NCBI RefSeq assembly: GCF_022844385.1
Contig: NZ_JALHLX010000006.1
Coordinates: 3,113-67,112, forward strand
Source of the DNA: Hydrogenophaga sp.
GTDB taxonomy: Bacteria > Pseudomonadota > Gammaproteobacteria > Burkholderiales > Burkholderiaceae_C
Direction: 5' to 3'
DNA length: 64,000 nucleotides
The notes below the pieces were generated by a model that was not told where the DNA came from, did not search any database, and saw only the letters and a program-made list of their open reading frames with translations. Numbering within the stretch: the first letter of the stretch is position 1; every line of letters begins with the position of its first letter. This document shows, one piece after another, positions 56,817-64,000 of the stretch. The translations under genes were made by a program, and so were the position numbers.

Positions 56817-59570
56817 ATGCTGTCGGCCCCGCTGGTCATTGGCGTCTCATTTGCCTACCTGCTGCTGCTGTTTGCGGTGGCCTACTGGGGCGACCTGAGG
56901 GCGGCTCAAGGCCGCTCGGTGATCTCAAGCCCCTGGGTGTACGCGCTGTCCATGGCGGTGTACTGCACCGCGTGGACCTACTTCGGCAGCGTCGGACGTG
57001 CCGCCAACTCGGGCGTGTGGTTCCTGCCGATCTACCTCGGTCCCATGCTGGCCATGCTGCTGGCCTGGATGGTGGTGCGCAAGATGATCCGCATCGCAAA
57101 GACTTACCGCATCACCTCCATTGCCGACTTCATTGCCAGCCGCTACGGCAAGAGCCCGCTGCTTGCAGGCCTGGTGACGCTGATCACGGTGGTGGGCATC
57201 GTTCCCTACATCGCCCTGCAGCTCAAGGCCATCGCCAGCGGCTACGCGGTGCTCACCTCACCGCTGGGCATGCCGGCGGTGCAGAGCGCCGACTGGTGGA
57301 GCGACAGCACGCTGTATGTGGCGCTGGCCCTCGCCGGCTTCACCATCGTGTTCGGCGCGCGCCACCTGGACAGCACCGAACGGCACGAGGGCATGGTGGC
57401 GGCGATTGCGTTCGAGTCGGTGGTCAAGCTGGTGGCCTTCATGGCGGTGGGCCTGTTCGTCTGCTTCGGTCTCTTTTCAAGTCCGGCCGATCTGTTCGAC
57501 CAGGCCCATGCGGTGGACGAATTGCGCCGCCTGATGCAGTTTGGCCAGGGCCAGCCGTTTGCCTATGCGCAGTGGCTGGGGCTGACCTTGCTGGCCATGC
57601 TGTCGGTGATCTTTCTGCCGCGCCAGTTCCAGGTGATGGTGGTGGAGAACGTGGATGAGAACCACCTCAAGCGCGCGGTCTGGGCGTTTCCGCTGTATTT
57701 GCTGCTGATCAACCTGTTCGTGTTGCCGATCGCGCTGGGTGGTTTGCTGCATTTCGGGTCGGGGCGCATGGACCCGGAGACCTTTGTGCTGTCGCTGCCG
57801 CTGTCGCAAGGGCAGGGCGCGCTGGCGCTGTTTGCCTTTGTGGGAGGGCTGTCGGCTGCCACCGGCATGGTGATCGTCGAAGCCATCGCGGTGTCCACCA
57901 TGGTGTGCAACGACCTGGTGATGCCGCTGCTGCTGCGCATGCGGCGTTTTGGCGCCCGCGCCAGCGGCGACCTCACCGCCGTGCTGCTGCGCATCCGGCG
58001 GCTGGCCATCCTGGGCATCCTGCTGCTGGGCTACCTCTATTTCCACCTGGCCGGCGAGGCCTACGCGCTGGTGAGCATTGGTCTGATCAGCTTCGCGGCC
58101 GTGGCGCAGTTCGCGCCCGCCCTGCTGGGCGGCATGTACTGGAAGGGCGGCACGCAGCGCGGTGCGTTGACGGGCTTGCTGCTGGGATTTGCCTTCTGGG
58201 CCTACACGCTCATGCTGCCTTCGTTGGTGAAGTCGGGCTGGCTCACCGCCGGCTTCATGGATCAGGGGCCCTTTGGCTGGTGGTTGCTCAAGCCCGAGGC
58301 CTTTCTGGGTCTGGCCGGGCTGGACAACCTCACGCACTCGCTGATCTGGAGCCTGCTGGCCAACGTGGCCGGCTACGTGGGCGTGTCGCTCTGGCGCGCC
58401 CCCACCGCACGCGAGACCAGCCAGGCCTTGTTGTTTGTGGATGTGTTCCACCGCACCGCGGCATCGCGCCCGGTGTTCTGGCAAGGCAAGGCGCAGGTGT
58501 CGGCCTTGCTGCCGCTGGTGGGGCGCTTCCTGGGGGTGGAGGCGGCACAGCGCCTGTTTGCCGACTACGCGCTGCGCGTGGGCGCGCGCCAGATTGAGCA
58601 GATCCCGGCCGACGCGCGGCTGGTGCATTTTGTGGAAACCCAGCTGGCGGGCGCCATCGGCAGCGCCTCGGCGCGGGTGATGGTGGCCTCGGTGGTGGAG
58701 GAGGAGGCGCTGGACCTCGACGACGTCATGCGCATCCTGGACGAGGCCTCGCAGCTTCGCGCTTACTCGCACGCGCTGGAGGAAAAGTCGCAGTCGCTGG
58801 AGCGTGCCACGGACGAGCTGCGCCAGGCCAACGAGCAACTCAAGAGCCTGGACCGGCTCAAGGACGATTTCATGTCTTCGGTCACCCACGAACTGCGCAC
58901 TCCCTTGACCTCGATCAGGGCCCTGGCCGAGCTGATGCGCGACGATACAGGGATGGACTCCGTGCAACGCCAGCAGTTTGTGGGCATCATCGTGGGCGAG
59001 ACCGAACGCCTGAGCCGGCTGGTGAACCAGGTGCTGGACATGGCCAAGATCGAGTCTGGCCACGCCGAGTGGCACGATGACGAGGTGGACATGAAAGTGC
59101 TGTTGCAGCAGGCGGCCAGCACCATGGCCGAGCCACTGCGCGAGCGGGGTGTCACGCTGTCGCTGGAGTTGGCTGAGCATGTACAACCCCTGCATGCCGA
59201 CGCCGACCGGTTGATGCAGGTGGTGCTCAACCTGCTGTCGAACGCGGCGAAGTACGCGCCGCGGGACACAGGCCAAGTGGTGGTGCGGCTGCGGGAGGGC
59301 GACGAGGGTGTGGAAGTGGAAGTGCAAGACAACGGACCGGGCATCGATCCCGACCAGCAAGCCATGGTGTTCGAGAAGTTCCGGCAAGTGGAAGGTGACG
59401 CGCATTACCGACCCGGTGGCACCGGCCTGGGTTTGCCCATCAGCCGTCAGATCGTGGCCCACTTCGGGGGGCGCATGTGGCTTCGGTCTGACGTGGGGAA
59501 GGGGGCGGTGTTCGGCTTTTGTTTGCCGCGCCGGAGACCAGAAACAACAGCTCAAGGAGACACGACATGA
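56817..59570 (+). CDS. Sodium-symporter-domain histidine kinase
   Basis: 917 residues from ATG 56817. The N-terminal 570 residues form a 13-helix SSS transporter domain (WVYALSMAVYCTAWTYFGSVG). After a linker and coiled coil (about 640-680) comes HisKA with VTHELRTPLTSIRAL (His691), then HATPase_c (LNLLSNAAKYAP, VQDNGPGIDP, GTGLGLPISRQIVAHFGG). It resembles CbrA/CrbS-type carbon-source kinases that may sense transport or pools of carboxylates or amino acids. It lacks a C-terminal receiver; the partner is the lone receiver gene that overlaps its stop by 4 bases. Confidence 0.92.
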   Translation: MLSAPLVIGVSFAYLLLLFAVAYWGDLRAAQGRSVISSPWVYALSMAVYCTAWTYFGSVGRAANSGVWFLPIYLGPMLAMLLAWMVVRKMIRIAKTYRITSIADFIASRYGKSPLLAGLVTLITVVGIVPYIALQLKAIASGYAVLTSPLGMPAVQSADWWSDSTLYVALALAGFTIVFGARHLDSTERHEGMVAAIAFESVVKLVAFMAVGLFVCFGLFSSPADLFDQAHAVDELRRLMQFGQGQPFAYAQWLGLTLLAMLSVIFLPRQFQVMVVENVDENHLKRAVWAFPLYLLLINLFVLPIALGGLLHFGSGRMDPETFVLSLPLSQGQGALALFAFVGGLSAATGMVIVEAIAVSTMVCNDLVMPLLLRMRRFGARASGDLTAVLLRIRRLAILGILLLGYLYFHLAGEAYALVSIGLISFAAVAQFAPALLGGMYWKGGTQRGALTGLLLGFAFWAYTLMLPSLVKSGWLTAGFMDQGPFGWWLLKPEAFLGLAGLDNLTHSLIWSLLANVAGYVGVSLWRAPTARETSQALLFVDVFHRTAASRPVFWQGKAQVSALLPLVGRFLGVEAAQRLFADYALRVGARQIEQIPADARLVHFVETQLAGAIGSASARVMVASVVEEEALDLDDVMRILDEASQLRAYSHALEEKSQSLERATDELRQANEQLKSLDRLKDDFMSSVTHELRTPLTSIRALAELMRDDTGMDSVQRQQFVGIIVGETERLSRLVNQVLDMAKIESGHAEWHDDEVDMKVLLQQAASTMAEPLRERGVTLSLELAEHVQPLHADADRLMQVVLNLLSNAAKYAPRDTGQVVVRLREGDEGVEVEVQDNGPGIDPDQQAMVFEKFRQVEGDAHYRPGGTGLGLPISRQIVAHFGGRMWLRSDVGKGAVFGFCLPRRRPETTAQGDTT

Positions 59571-59941
59571 GCCACAAGATCCTGATCGCAGACGACGAGC
59601 CCAACATCCTGATCTCGCTGGAGTTCCTCATGAAGCGCGAGGGCTTCGAGGTGGTGCTGGCGCGTGATGGGCAGGAGGCCATCGATGCCATCGTGCGCGA
59701 GCGTCCGGCGTTGGTGTTGCTCGACGTGATGATGCCGATCAAGACCGGGTTCGACGTGTGCAGCGAGGTGCGGGCCAGCGAGGCCGTGAGCAACACCCTG
59801 ATCGTGATGCTGACCGCGAAGGGACGCGACACCGACATCGCCAAGGGACTGGCGTTGGGCGCCAACGCCTACATGACCAAGCCGTTCTCCACCAAGGAAC
59901 TGGTGCAGAAGGTGCGTGAACTGCTGGAGCCAGAGGCATGA
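59567..59941 (+). CDS. Single-domain response regulator
   Basis: 124 residues, receiver only: DDE at 9-11, phospho-acceptor Asp53 in LLDVMMPIKTG, TAKG and the lysine in YMTKPFS. AAGGAG lies nine bases before the ATG. It overlaps both the kinase before it and the exonuclease fusion after it by 4 bases. Without a DNA-binding domain it must act by protein contact, perhaps on the fusion protein. Confidence 0.93.
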   Translation: MSHKILIADDEPNILISLEFLMKREGFEVVLARDGQEAIDAIVRERPALVLLDVMMPIKTGFDVCSEVRASEAVSNTLIVMLTAKGRDTDIAKGLALGANAYMTKPFSTKELVQKVRELLEPEA

Positions 59942-62136
59942 GCCGACGGCGCGTGGACCGTCGCTTGTGGCTGGGCGTGGCGCTGGCGGGCGTTGCGCTG
60001 CTGCTGTGGCTGGTGGCGACTGCAGGCATCGTCTGGTCGACGCTGGACGGGCAGGAGCGAGAGCGTCTGGTCGAATTGCTGGCCTCGCGCAGCACGCTGG
60101 TGGTCATGATGGTGCTGGTGCTGATGGCGGCGCTGGCCTTTGCCACGCGGGCTCTGGTGGGGCATTTCATTGAACCAGTGGCCCAGCTCGCCGAAGAAGG
60201 CATGGTGCTGGTGCGCACCGACGTGGCCCGCAGCCTGCCGCCCCAGGGCAGCGCCGAGAACCGCGCCGTCACCGGCGTGATCAACCAGCTGGTGGCGCAA
60301 CGCACGCGGTTGCGCGAAGAGATGGATGTGCGGGTGCAGGAGGCCAGTCGTGACATCGAACAGGAAAGAGGTCGGCTCGCCGCGCTCATGGCCGAACTCA
60401 CTCAAAGCGTGGTGGTGTGCAACCTGGACGGGCGCATCCTGCTCTACAACCAGCGTGCGAAGCAACAGTTCCGGGCTCTGTCCCAGGCACCCGAGGTGGC
60501 CGGCGGTGCCGAGCTGATTGGTCTGGGCCGTTCCATTTACGCCGTGTTTGACCGCAAGCTGGTGGCCCACGCGCTGGAGAACATCCAGCAACGAATGCTC
60601 TCGGGTGTGGCCCAACCGTCGGCGCAGTTCGTGACCTCGACCGCTGTGGGCCAGTTGCTGCGTGTTCAGATGGCGCCGGTGCGCTCCAGCCAGGCCCAGG
60701 CCGCCGAAGATACTGCCGACCGCGCCGAGCTGACCGGTTTCGTGCTGATGCTCGACAACATCACCCGCGAGTTTGAAGCCGAGTCAGCGCGCGACCGTGT
60801 GCTGCACACCTTGACGGAAGGCACGCGCTCGGCCCTGGCCAACACACAGGCCGCGCTCGATGTGCTCGACCACCCCGAGCTGGAGCCCGCTGCCCGCGAG
60901 CGTTTTCTGCGGGTCGTCCGCGAAGAGACCGCTGCGCTGGGCCGTCGGATTGCCGGCATCGAATCAGACGCCGCGCAAAGCCTGAAAACGCGTTGGCCGC
61001 TGGAGGACATGCTGGGCGCCGATCTCGTGTCTGCAGCCTTGCGCCGCATCGAGATCGTGACCGGGCTGCCTGCCTCTGCGCTGGAGGTGAACCCCGCGCT
61101 CTGGCTCAAGGTCGAGAGTTTTTCTCTGTTGCAGGTGCTGGTGTATCTGGCAGGCCGACTGAGCGAGGAGTTCGGCGTGCGCTATGTGCAGGTGCGCCTG
61201 GAGACAGCCGCGGGCAGCGCCGGCAAGGCCCAGTTCGACCTCGTGTGGTCGGGCCAGGCCATGAGCAACGAAACCGTGATGAGTTGGGAGATGGATGCCA
61301 TGACATCGGGCGCCGAGACCACGGGTCTCACGGTGCGCGACGTGGTTGAGCGACATGGTGGGGCCTTCTGGTTCGAGCGGGAGCGCTCGCGCCATCAGGC
61401 GTTTTTTCGCATCCTTCTGCCGCTGGCCGACCCGCGCGACCCAGCCGATGCCATCAACTTCGTGCGCAATGAGAGTCGGCCCGAGTACTACGACTTTGAT
61501 CTCTTCAAGACCACCGAGCAGACCCGATCGCTCGACGAGCGCCGCCTGGTCGACCTGGTCTACACCGTGTTCGATACCGAGACCACCGGGCTGGAGCCCG
61601 GGCAGGGCGACGAGATCATCCAGATCGGCGCAGCGCGCATCGTCAACGGCAAGCTGCTGCGCCAGGAGTGTTTTGAACAGCTGGTGGACCCGCGGCGCAG
61701 CATTCCTGCAGCCTCCATTCCGATCCACGGCATTCAGCCTGCCATGGTGGTGGGACAGCCAACGATCAGCGAGGTGCTGCCCGCCTTCCACGCCTTTGCG
61801 CAGGACACCGTGCTGGTGGCGCACAACGCCGCCTTCGACATGCGCTTTCTGCAGCTCAAGGAGAAGTCCACCGGTGTGGTTTTCGATCAACCCGTGCTCG
61901 ATACCCTGCTGCTGTCGGCGGTGATCCACCCCAACCAGGATTCGCACCGCCTGGAGGCCATTGCCGAGCGCTTCGACGTGCCGGTGATCGGGCGGCACAC
62001 AGCCATGGGCGATGCCATGGTGACGGCCGAGATCTTCATCAAGCTGATCCCGCTGCTGGCGCAGCAGGGCATCCATACCCTCGGCCAGGCGCGTGAAGCG
62101 GCTCAAAAGACCTACTACGCACGCTTGAAGTACTGA
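59938..62136 (+). CDS. Membrane sensor/pseudokinase fused to a DnaQ-type 3'-5' exonuclease
   Basis: 732 residues. Two N-terminal membrane helices (about 10-35, 53-75), a HAMP-like linker, a PAS-like domain (about 145-280), then a kinase-shaped region. That region has lost its phospho-acceptor (HTLTEGTRSALANTQ in place of an H-box) and DxGxG box. The C-terminus (about 540-715) is a DEDDh exonuclease: FDTETTG (Asp546, Glu548), VAHNAAFDMRFL and GRHTAMGDAMVTAEIF. This fusion is usually called a DNA polymerase III epsilon-like protein and is linked with acetate symporter and DUF294 genes. The link between sensing and nuclease action is unknown. Confidence 0.88.
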   Translation: MSRRRVDRRLWLGVALAGVALLLWLVATAGIVWSTLDGQERERLVELLASRSTLVVMMVLVLMAALAFATRALVGHFIEPVAQLAEEGMVLVRTDVARSLPPQGSAENRAVTGVINQLVAQRTRLREEMDVRVQEASRDIEQERGRLAALMAELTQSVVVCNLDGRILLYNQRAKQQFRALSQAPEVAGGAELIGLGRSIYAVFDRKLVAHALENIQQRMLSGVAQPSAQFVTSTAVGQLLRVQMAPVRSSQAQAAEDTADRAELTGFVLMLDNITREFEAESARDRVLHTLTEGTRSALANTQAALDVLDHPELEPAARERFLRVVREETAALGRRIAGIESDAAQSLKTRWPLEDMLGADLVSAALRRIEIVTGLPASALEVNPALWLKVESFSLLQVLVYLAGRLSEEFGVRYVQVRLETAAGSAGKAQFDLVWSGQAMSNETVMSWEMDAMTSGAETTGLTVRDVVERHGGAFWFERERSRHQAFFRILLPLADPRDPADAINFVRNESRPEYYDFDLFKTTEQTRSLDERRLVDLVYTVFDTETTGLEPGQGDEIIQIGAARIVNGKLLRQECFEQLVDPRRSIPAASIPIHGIQPAMVVGQPTISEVLPAFHAFAQDTVLVAHNAAFDMRFLQLKEKSTGVVFDQPVLDTLLLSAVIHPNQDSHRLEAIAERFDVPVIGRHTAMGDAMVTAEIFIKLIPLLAQQGIHTLGQAREAAQKTYYARLKY

Positions 62137-62160
62137 CGCTCCTCGCGCCGCGAGGGTGAT

Positions 62161-63651
62161 TCAGAATTTGTAGCGGTTCGAGAGCACAGACTGCAGTGTC
62201 TGAACGACCTGGAATGCATCCGTGAGCTGTGTGCGCTCGAAGTTTGAGATTTCCGCCGGGTCCAGAAAGTTGTCGGGCGCTTCGCCTTGCGCCATCTGGC
62301 GCGCCTGGTGCTGGATGCGCAGCGCCGCCAGAAACTCCAGCGCGTCGCGCAGATCGCGAGCGCTCTGCGCGCTGATGTCTCCACCATCGGCCGCGCTCAG
62401 CAGCCGGTCGTGGGTGTTGACCTCGGCATGGCCGCCCGCCAGCGCGTATACGCGTGCCAGATCCACGATGGGCACCACGCCGTTGTGCTTGAGGTTGATG
62501 GTGCCCTTGTGTTCACCGCTGCGTGCCGGTGACAGGCCCTTGAAGAAGCCCAGCGGCGGCTGGTGGGTCAGTGCATTGCCGACCATGTGGGCGAGGAAGA
62601 GGGTGTTGCCCCGGGTGCGCTGCAAGACGTCGTGGCGCAATCCGTCGAGCAGGCTGGTCTGGCCGTGGATGGCCCGCAGATCGAAGAACACGCATGTGAG
62701 CATGAGCGCCTTGGGCTCGGGCTCGCTGGTCCAGCGCCTGAAGTATTCGGCCCAGCGCGCGCGCGGCTGGCGCCACGTGTCGGTCATGGCCATCATCTCC
62801 CCGGGACAGAACACATAGCCACACGCGTCCAGGCCAGTGCAGACGAATTGCGTGAGCTGGCGAAAGTAGTCGCCGTGCAGGGCTTCGTCGAACGCATCGT
62901 CGAGCACCATGCAGTTGTCCTGATCCGTCCTGGCGGTCTGCTCGCTGCGGGCTTGGGAGCCCGCAGCCACCCACACGTAGTCCACCGGTGCCGGACCCAG
63001 CCGCGCTTCTCCGAGTTGCAGCAGCCGGGTGGTGATGGCGTCCGTGATGGCGGTGATGATGTGACCGGTGTTGTAGGCGGTCGCATCGGCCGCTGCCAGG
63101 CTTTGCTGCAATGCCCGGATGCGGGTGCTGGCGCGCTGCAGCCCCTCGACCGTTGTCTGTTTGTAGATGTCGCCTGCGAGGTACACCGCCGAGGTGCTGT
63201 GCTGTTCGGTCAGATCGGTCGCGGTGATCATGCCGGCGACGCGTTGGCCGTCAAGCACCGGCACATGATGGATGTTGTGGCGCGCCATGAGCAGCAAGGC
63301 GTTGAACGCTGGATCATTCAGGTTCACGAAGAACGGCGCCAGCGTGGCGATGTCCATGATCGGTCGCTGCGTGTCCAGCCCGGTTGCAATCACGCGGTTG
63401 CGCAGGTCGCGGTCGGTGATCAACCCGAAGAGATGGTCTTGTTCCAGGATCAGGATGGATGACACACGCTGCTCGCTCATGAGCTGCGCGGCAGCACGTA
63501 TGGTCGTCTGGGGTGGCAGCGTGACCGGTGCGCGTTTGAGCAGCGCGCTCACCGGCATGGTCATGAGCGTGAGTGCAGGATCGGTGGCGGGTTCACCGAC
63601 GTCCTTGATGGACGGCGCGGAAGTGTCTTCGTCGATTGGGAAGGTGGCCAT
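62161..63651 (-). CDS. CBS-pair and DUF294 nucleotidyltransferase-like protein
   Basis: 496 residues. Two CBS domains (about 35-155; SEQRVSSILILEQDHLFGLITDRDL, HNIHHVPVLDGQRVAGMITATDL) are followed by a DUF294 nucleotidyltransferase-like domain with GSQARSEQTARTDQDN and a helical C-terminal domain. The closest known relative by fold is the PII uridylyltransferase core. Adenosine-nucleotide sensing through CBS is likely. Such genes usually sit beside acetate symporter and DnaQ-like genes, as here. Convergent with the exonuclease fusion at a 24-base gap. Confidence 0.9.
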   Translation of the reverse strand: MATFPIDEDTSAPSIKDVGEPATDPALTLMTMPVSALLKRAPVTLPPQTTIRAAAQLMSEQRVSSILILEQDHLFGLITDRDLRNRVIATGLDTQRPIMDIATLAPFFVNLNDPAFNALLLMARHNIHHVPVLDGQRVAGMITATDLTEQHSTSAVYLAGDIYKQTTVEGLQRASTRIRALQQSLAAADATAYNTGHIITAITDAITTRLLQLGEARLGPAPVDYVWVAAGSQARSEQTARTDQDNCMVLDDAFDEALHGDYFRQLTQFVCTGLDACGYVFCPGEMMAMTDTWRQPRARWAEYFRRWTSEPEPKALMLTCVFFDLRAIHGQTSLLDGLRHDVLQRTRGNTLFLAHMVGNALTHQPPLGFFKGLSPARSGEHKGTINLKHNGVVPIVDLARVYALAGGHAEVNTHDRLLSAADGGDISAQSARDLRDALEFLAALRIQHQARQMAQGEAPDNFLDPAEISNFERTQLTDAFQVVQTLQSVLSNRYKF

Positions 63652-63720
63652 GTCGCTTTGTTGTGAGTAGGACTTAAGAATCCTTTCTTCATCCTATACC
63701 CTGCCGCCCTGTTGAGATGC

Positions 63721-63733
63721 GGGTAAATCCCTA
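63721..63733. promoter_or_regulatory. TAGGG-N5-CCC repeat (bottom strand) in the DUF294 promoter gap
   Basis: Reads GGGTAAATCCCTA on the top strand. It resembles TAGGG-GCATA-CCCTA at 50222-50236, keeping the TAGGG half and CCC. Both sites lie before genes of the acetate-uptake cluster. Confidence 0.4.
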
Positions 63734-63739
63734 GAGGGT

Positions 63740-63753
63740 TTGACCTGCCTCAA
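63740..63753. promoter_or_regulatory. Fnr/Crp-like site TTGA-CCTGCC-TCAA
   Basis: The TTGA-N6-TCAA core matches the site at 1458-1471 and starts with the same TTGACCTG. It lies between the DUF294 gene and the gene at 63828, upstream of both. Confidence 0.4.
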
Positions 63754-63827
63754 GCGGCGTGTCGGCCAGTTTGTAAGAAGTCGGTAAGGTGCAAATCCAG
63801 AATGGCGCCAACCCAAGCGAAAGCCAC

Positions 63828-64000
63828 ATGCTCTTCTTCATTTCATCCATCAAACTGATCGCTGAAATCGCGCTGCTGGCGCTGTTTGGTCAGTGGGTAT
63901 TGGGCCTGCTTGCGGGTCAGAAGAAAGACCAGAACCTGTTTTATCAGGTGCTGCAGCAGGTGGGGAAACCCTTCGTTCTGGTGGCGCGCCTGGTGACACC
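63828..64000 (+). CDS. Small membrane protein, N-terminal part (cut by window edge)
   Basis: 57 codons from ATG 63828 run to the edge with no stop. The N-terminus is hydrophobic with one clear transmembrane helix (about 9-30, IKLIAEIALLALFGQWVLGLL), then a charged segment QKKDQNLFYQVLQQVGKPF and the start of a second hydrophobic stretch. I do not recognise the family. Its divergent position from DUF294 suggests membership in the carboxylate-uptake cluster. Confidence 0.65.
   Translation, partial: MLFFISSIKLIAEIALLALFGQWVLGLLAGQKKDQNLFYQVLQQVGKPFVLVARLVT

Noticed and set aside
62141-62155. CCTCGCGCCGCGAGG hairpin as a terminator between convergent genes
   Set aside because: Palindromic, but with a loop of about five bases only if the stem is cut to 5 bp, and no T run either side.

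Overview
The window is high-GC bacterial DNA (about two thirds G+C by eye), with genes packed tightly on both strands and many 4-base start/stop overlaps. Gene content and order (surE-pcm-nlpD, hemP-exbD-exbB-tonB, a Fiu/PiuC-type iron locus, ahpCF, ppsR/ppsA, an acetate-permease-type symporter cluster) together with an 80-bp GC-rich intergenic repeat point to a free-living aerobic betaproteobacterium, most likely Burkholderiales/Comamonadaceae of the Hydrogenophaga-Acidovorax type. The genus is an inference. I saw no tRNA, rRNA, CRISPR array, integrase, transposase or prophage gene.

Layout. 0-8 kb: the start of a cyclopropane-fatty-acid synthase gene (cut by the left edge) behind a Crp/Fnr regulator; divergently, a PAS histidine kinase, a second kinase-like protein whose ATP lobe has decayed, a NarL-type response regulator, and a CheB-CheR-PAS fusion. 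8-14 kb: a coupled phosphoribosyltransferase/hydrolase pair, ureidoglycolate lyase, glutamate dehydrogenase, an Rnk/GreA-like protein, and an oxidoreductase with a SAF-like C-terminus. 14-17 kb: a GAF-PAS kinase sandwiched between two paralogous single-domain receivers. 17-24 kb: an aldolase-family enzyme and a quinone oxidoreductase, then surE-pcm-nlpD, an exonuclease, an 80-bp tandem repeat and rlmD. 24-28 kb: a small lipoprotein, a Bax-inhibitor-1 family protein, a GlcG/HbpS protein, and the TonB energy-transducing operon with hemP and a previously uncalled 25-residue membrane peptide. 28-33.5 kb: a MacA-MacB-outer-membrane-factor export system. 33.5-40 kb: an FMN oxidase, a PKHD hydroxylase and a TonB siderophore receptor, divergent from ahpC-ahpF.

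40.3-50 kb is the most unusual part: five leftward genes that look like one transcription unit. They encode a caspase-like protease, an N-acetylmuramoyl-L-alanine amidase with an SH3 domain, a 1869-residue protein joining two alpha/beta-hydrolase modules to a CHAT protease and a helical tail, a TIR-domain membrane protein, and an astacin-type zinc protease with a PPC-like tail. The combination of cell-death/conflict domains, none with a recognisable signal peptide, suggests an undescribed conflict or abortive-infection-like system, although nothing here proves its function.

50-64 kb: a DUF485/SSS symporter pair of the acetate-permease type, ppsR divergent from ppsA, then a two-component unit: a 70-residue membrane peptide, an SSS-domain histidine kinase, a lone receiver, and a sensor/pseudokinase fused to a DnaQ-type 3'-5' exonuclease. 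This faces a CBS-DUF294 protein. Similar inverted repeats (TAGGG-N5-CCC) lie before the symporter and at the right end, which suggests shared control of acetate or carboxylate uptake. The window ends inside a small membrane-protein gene.
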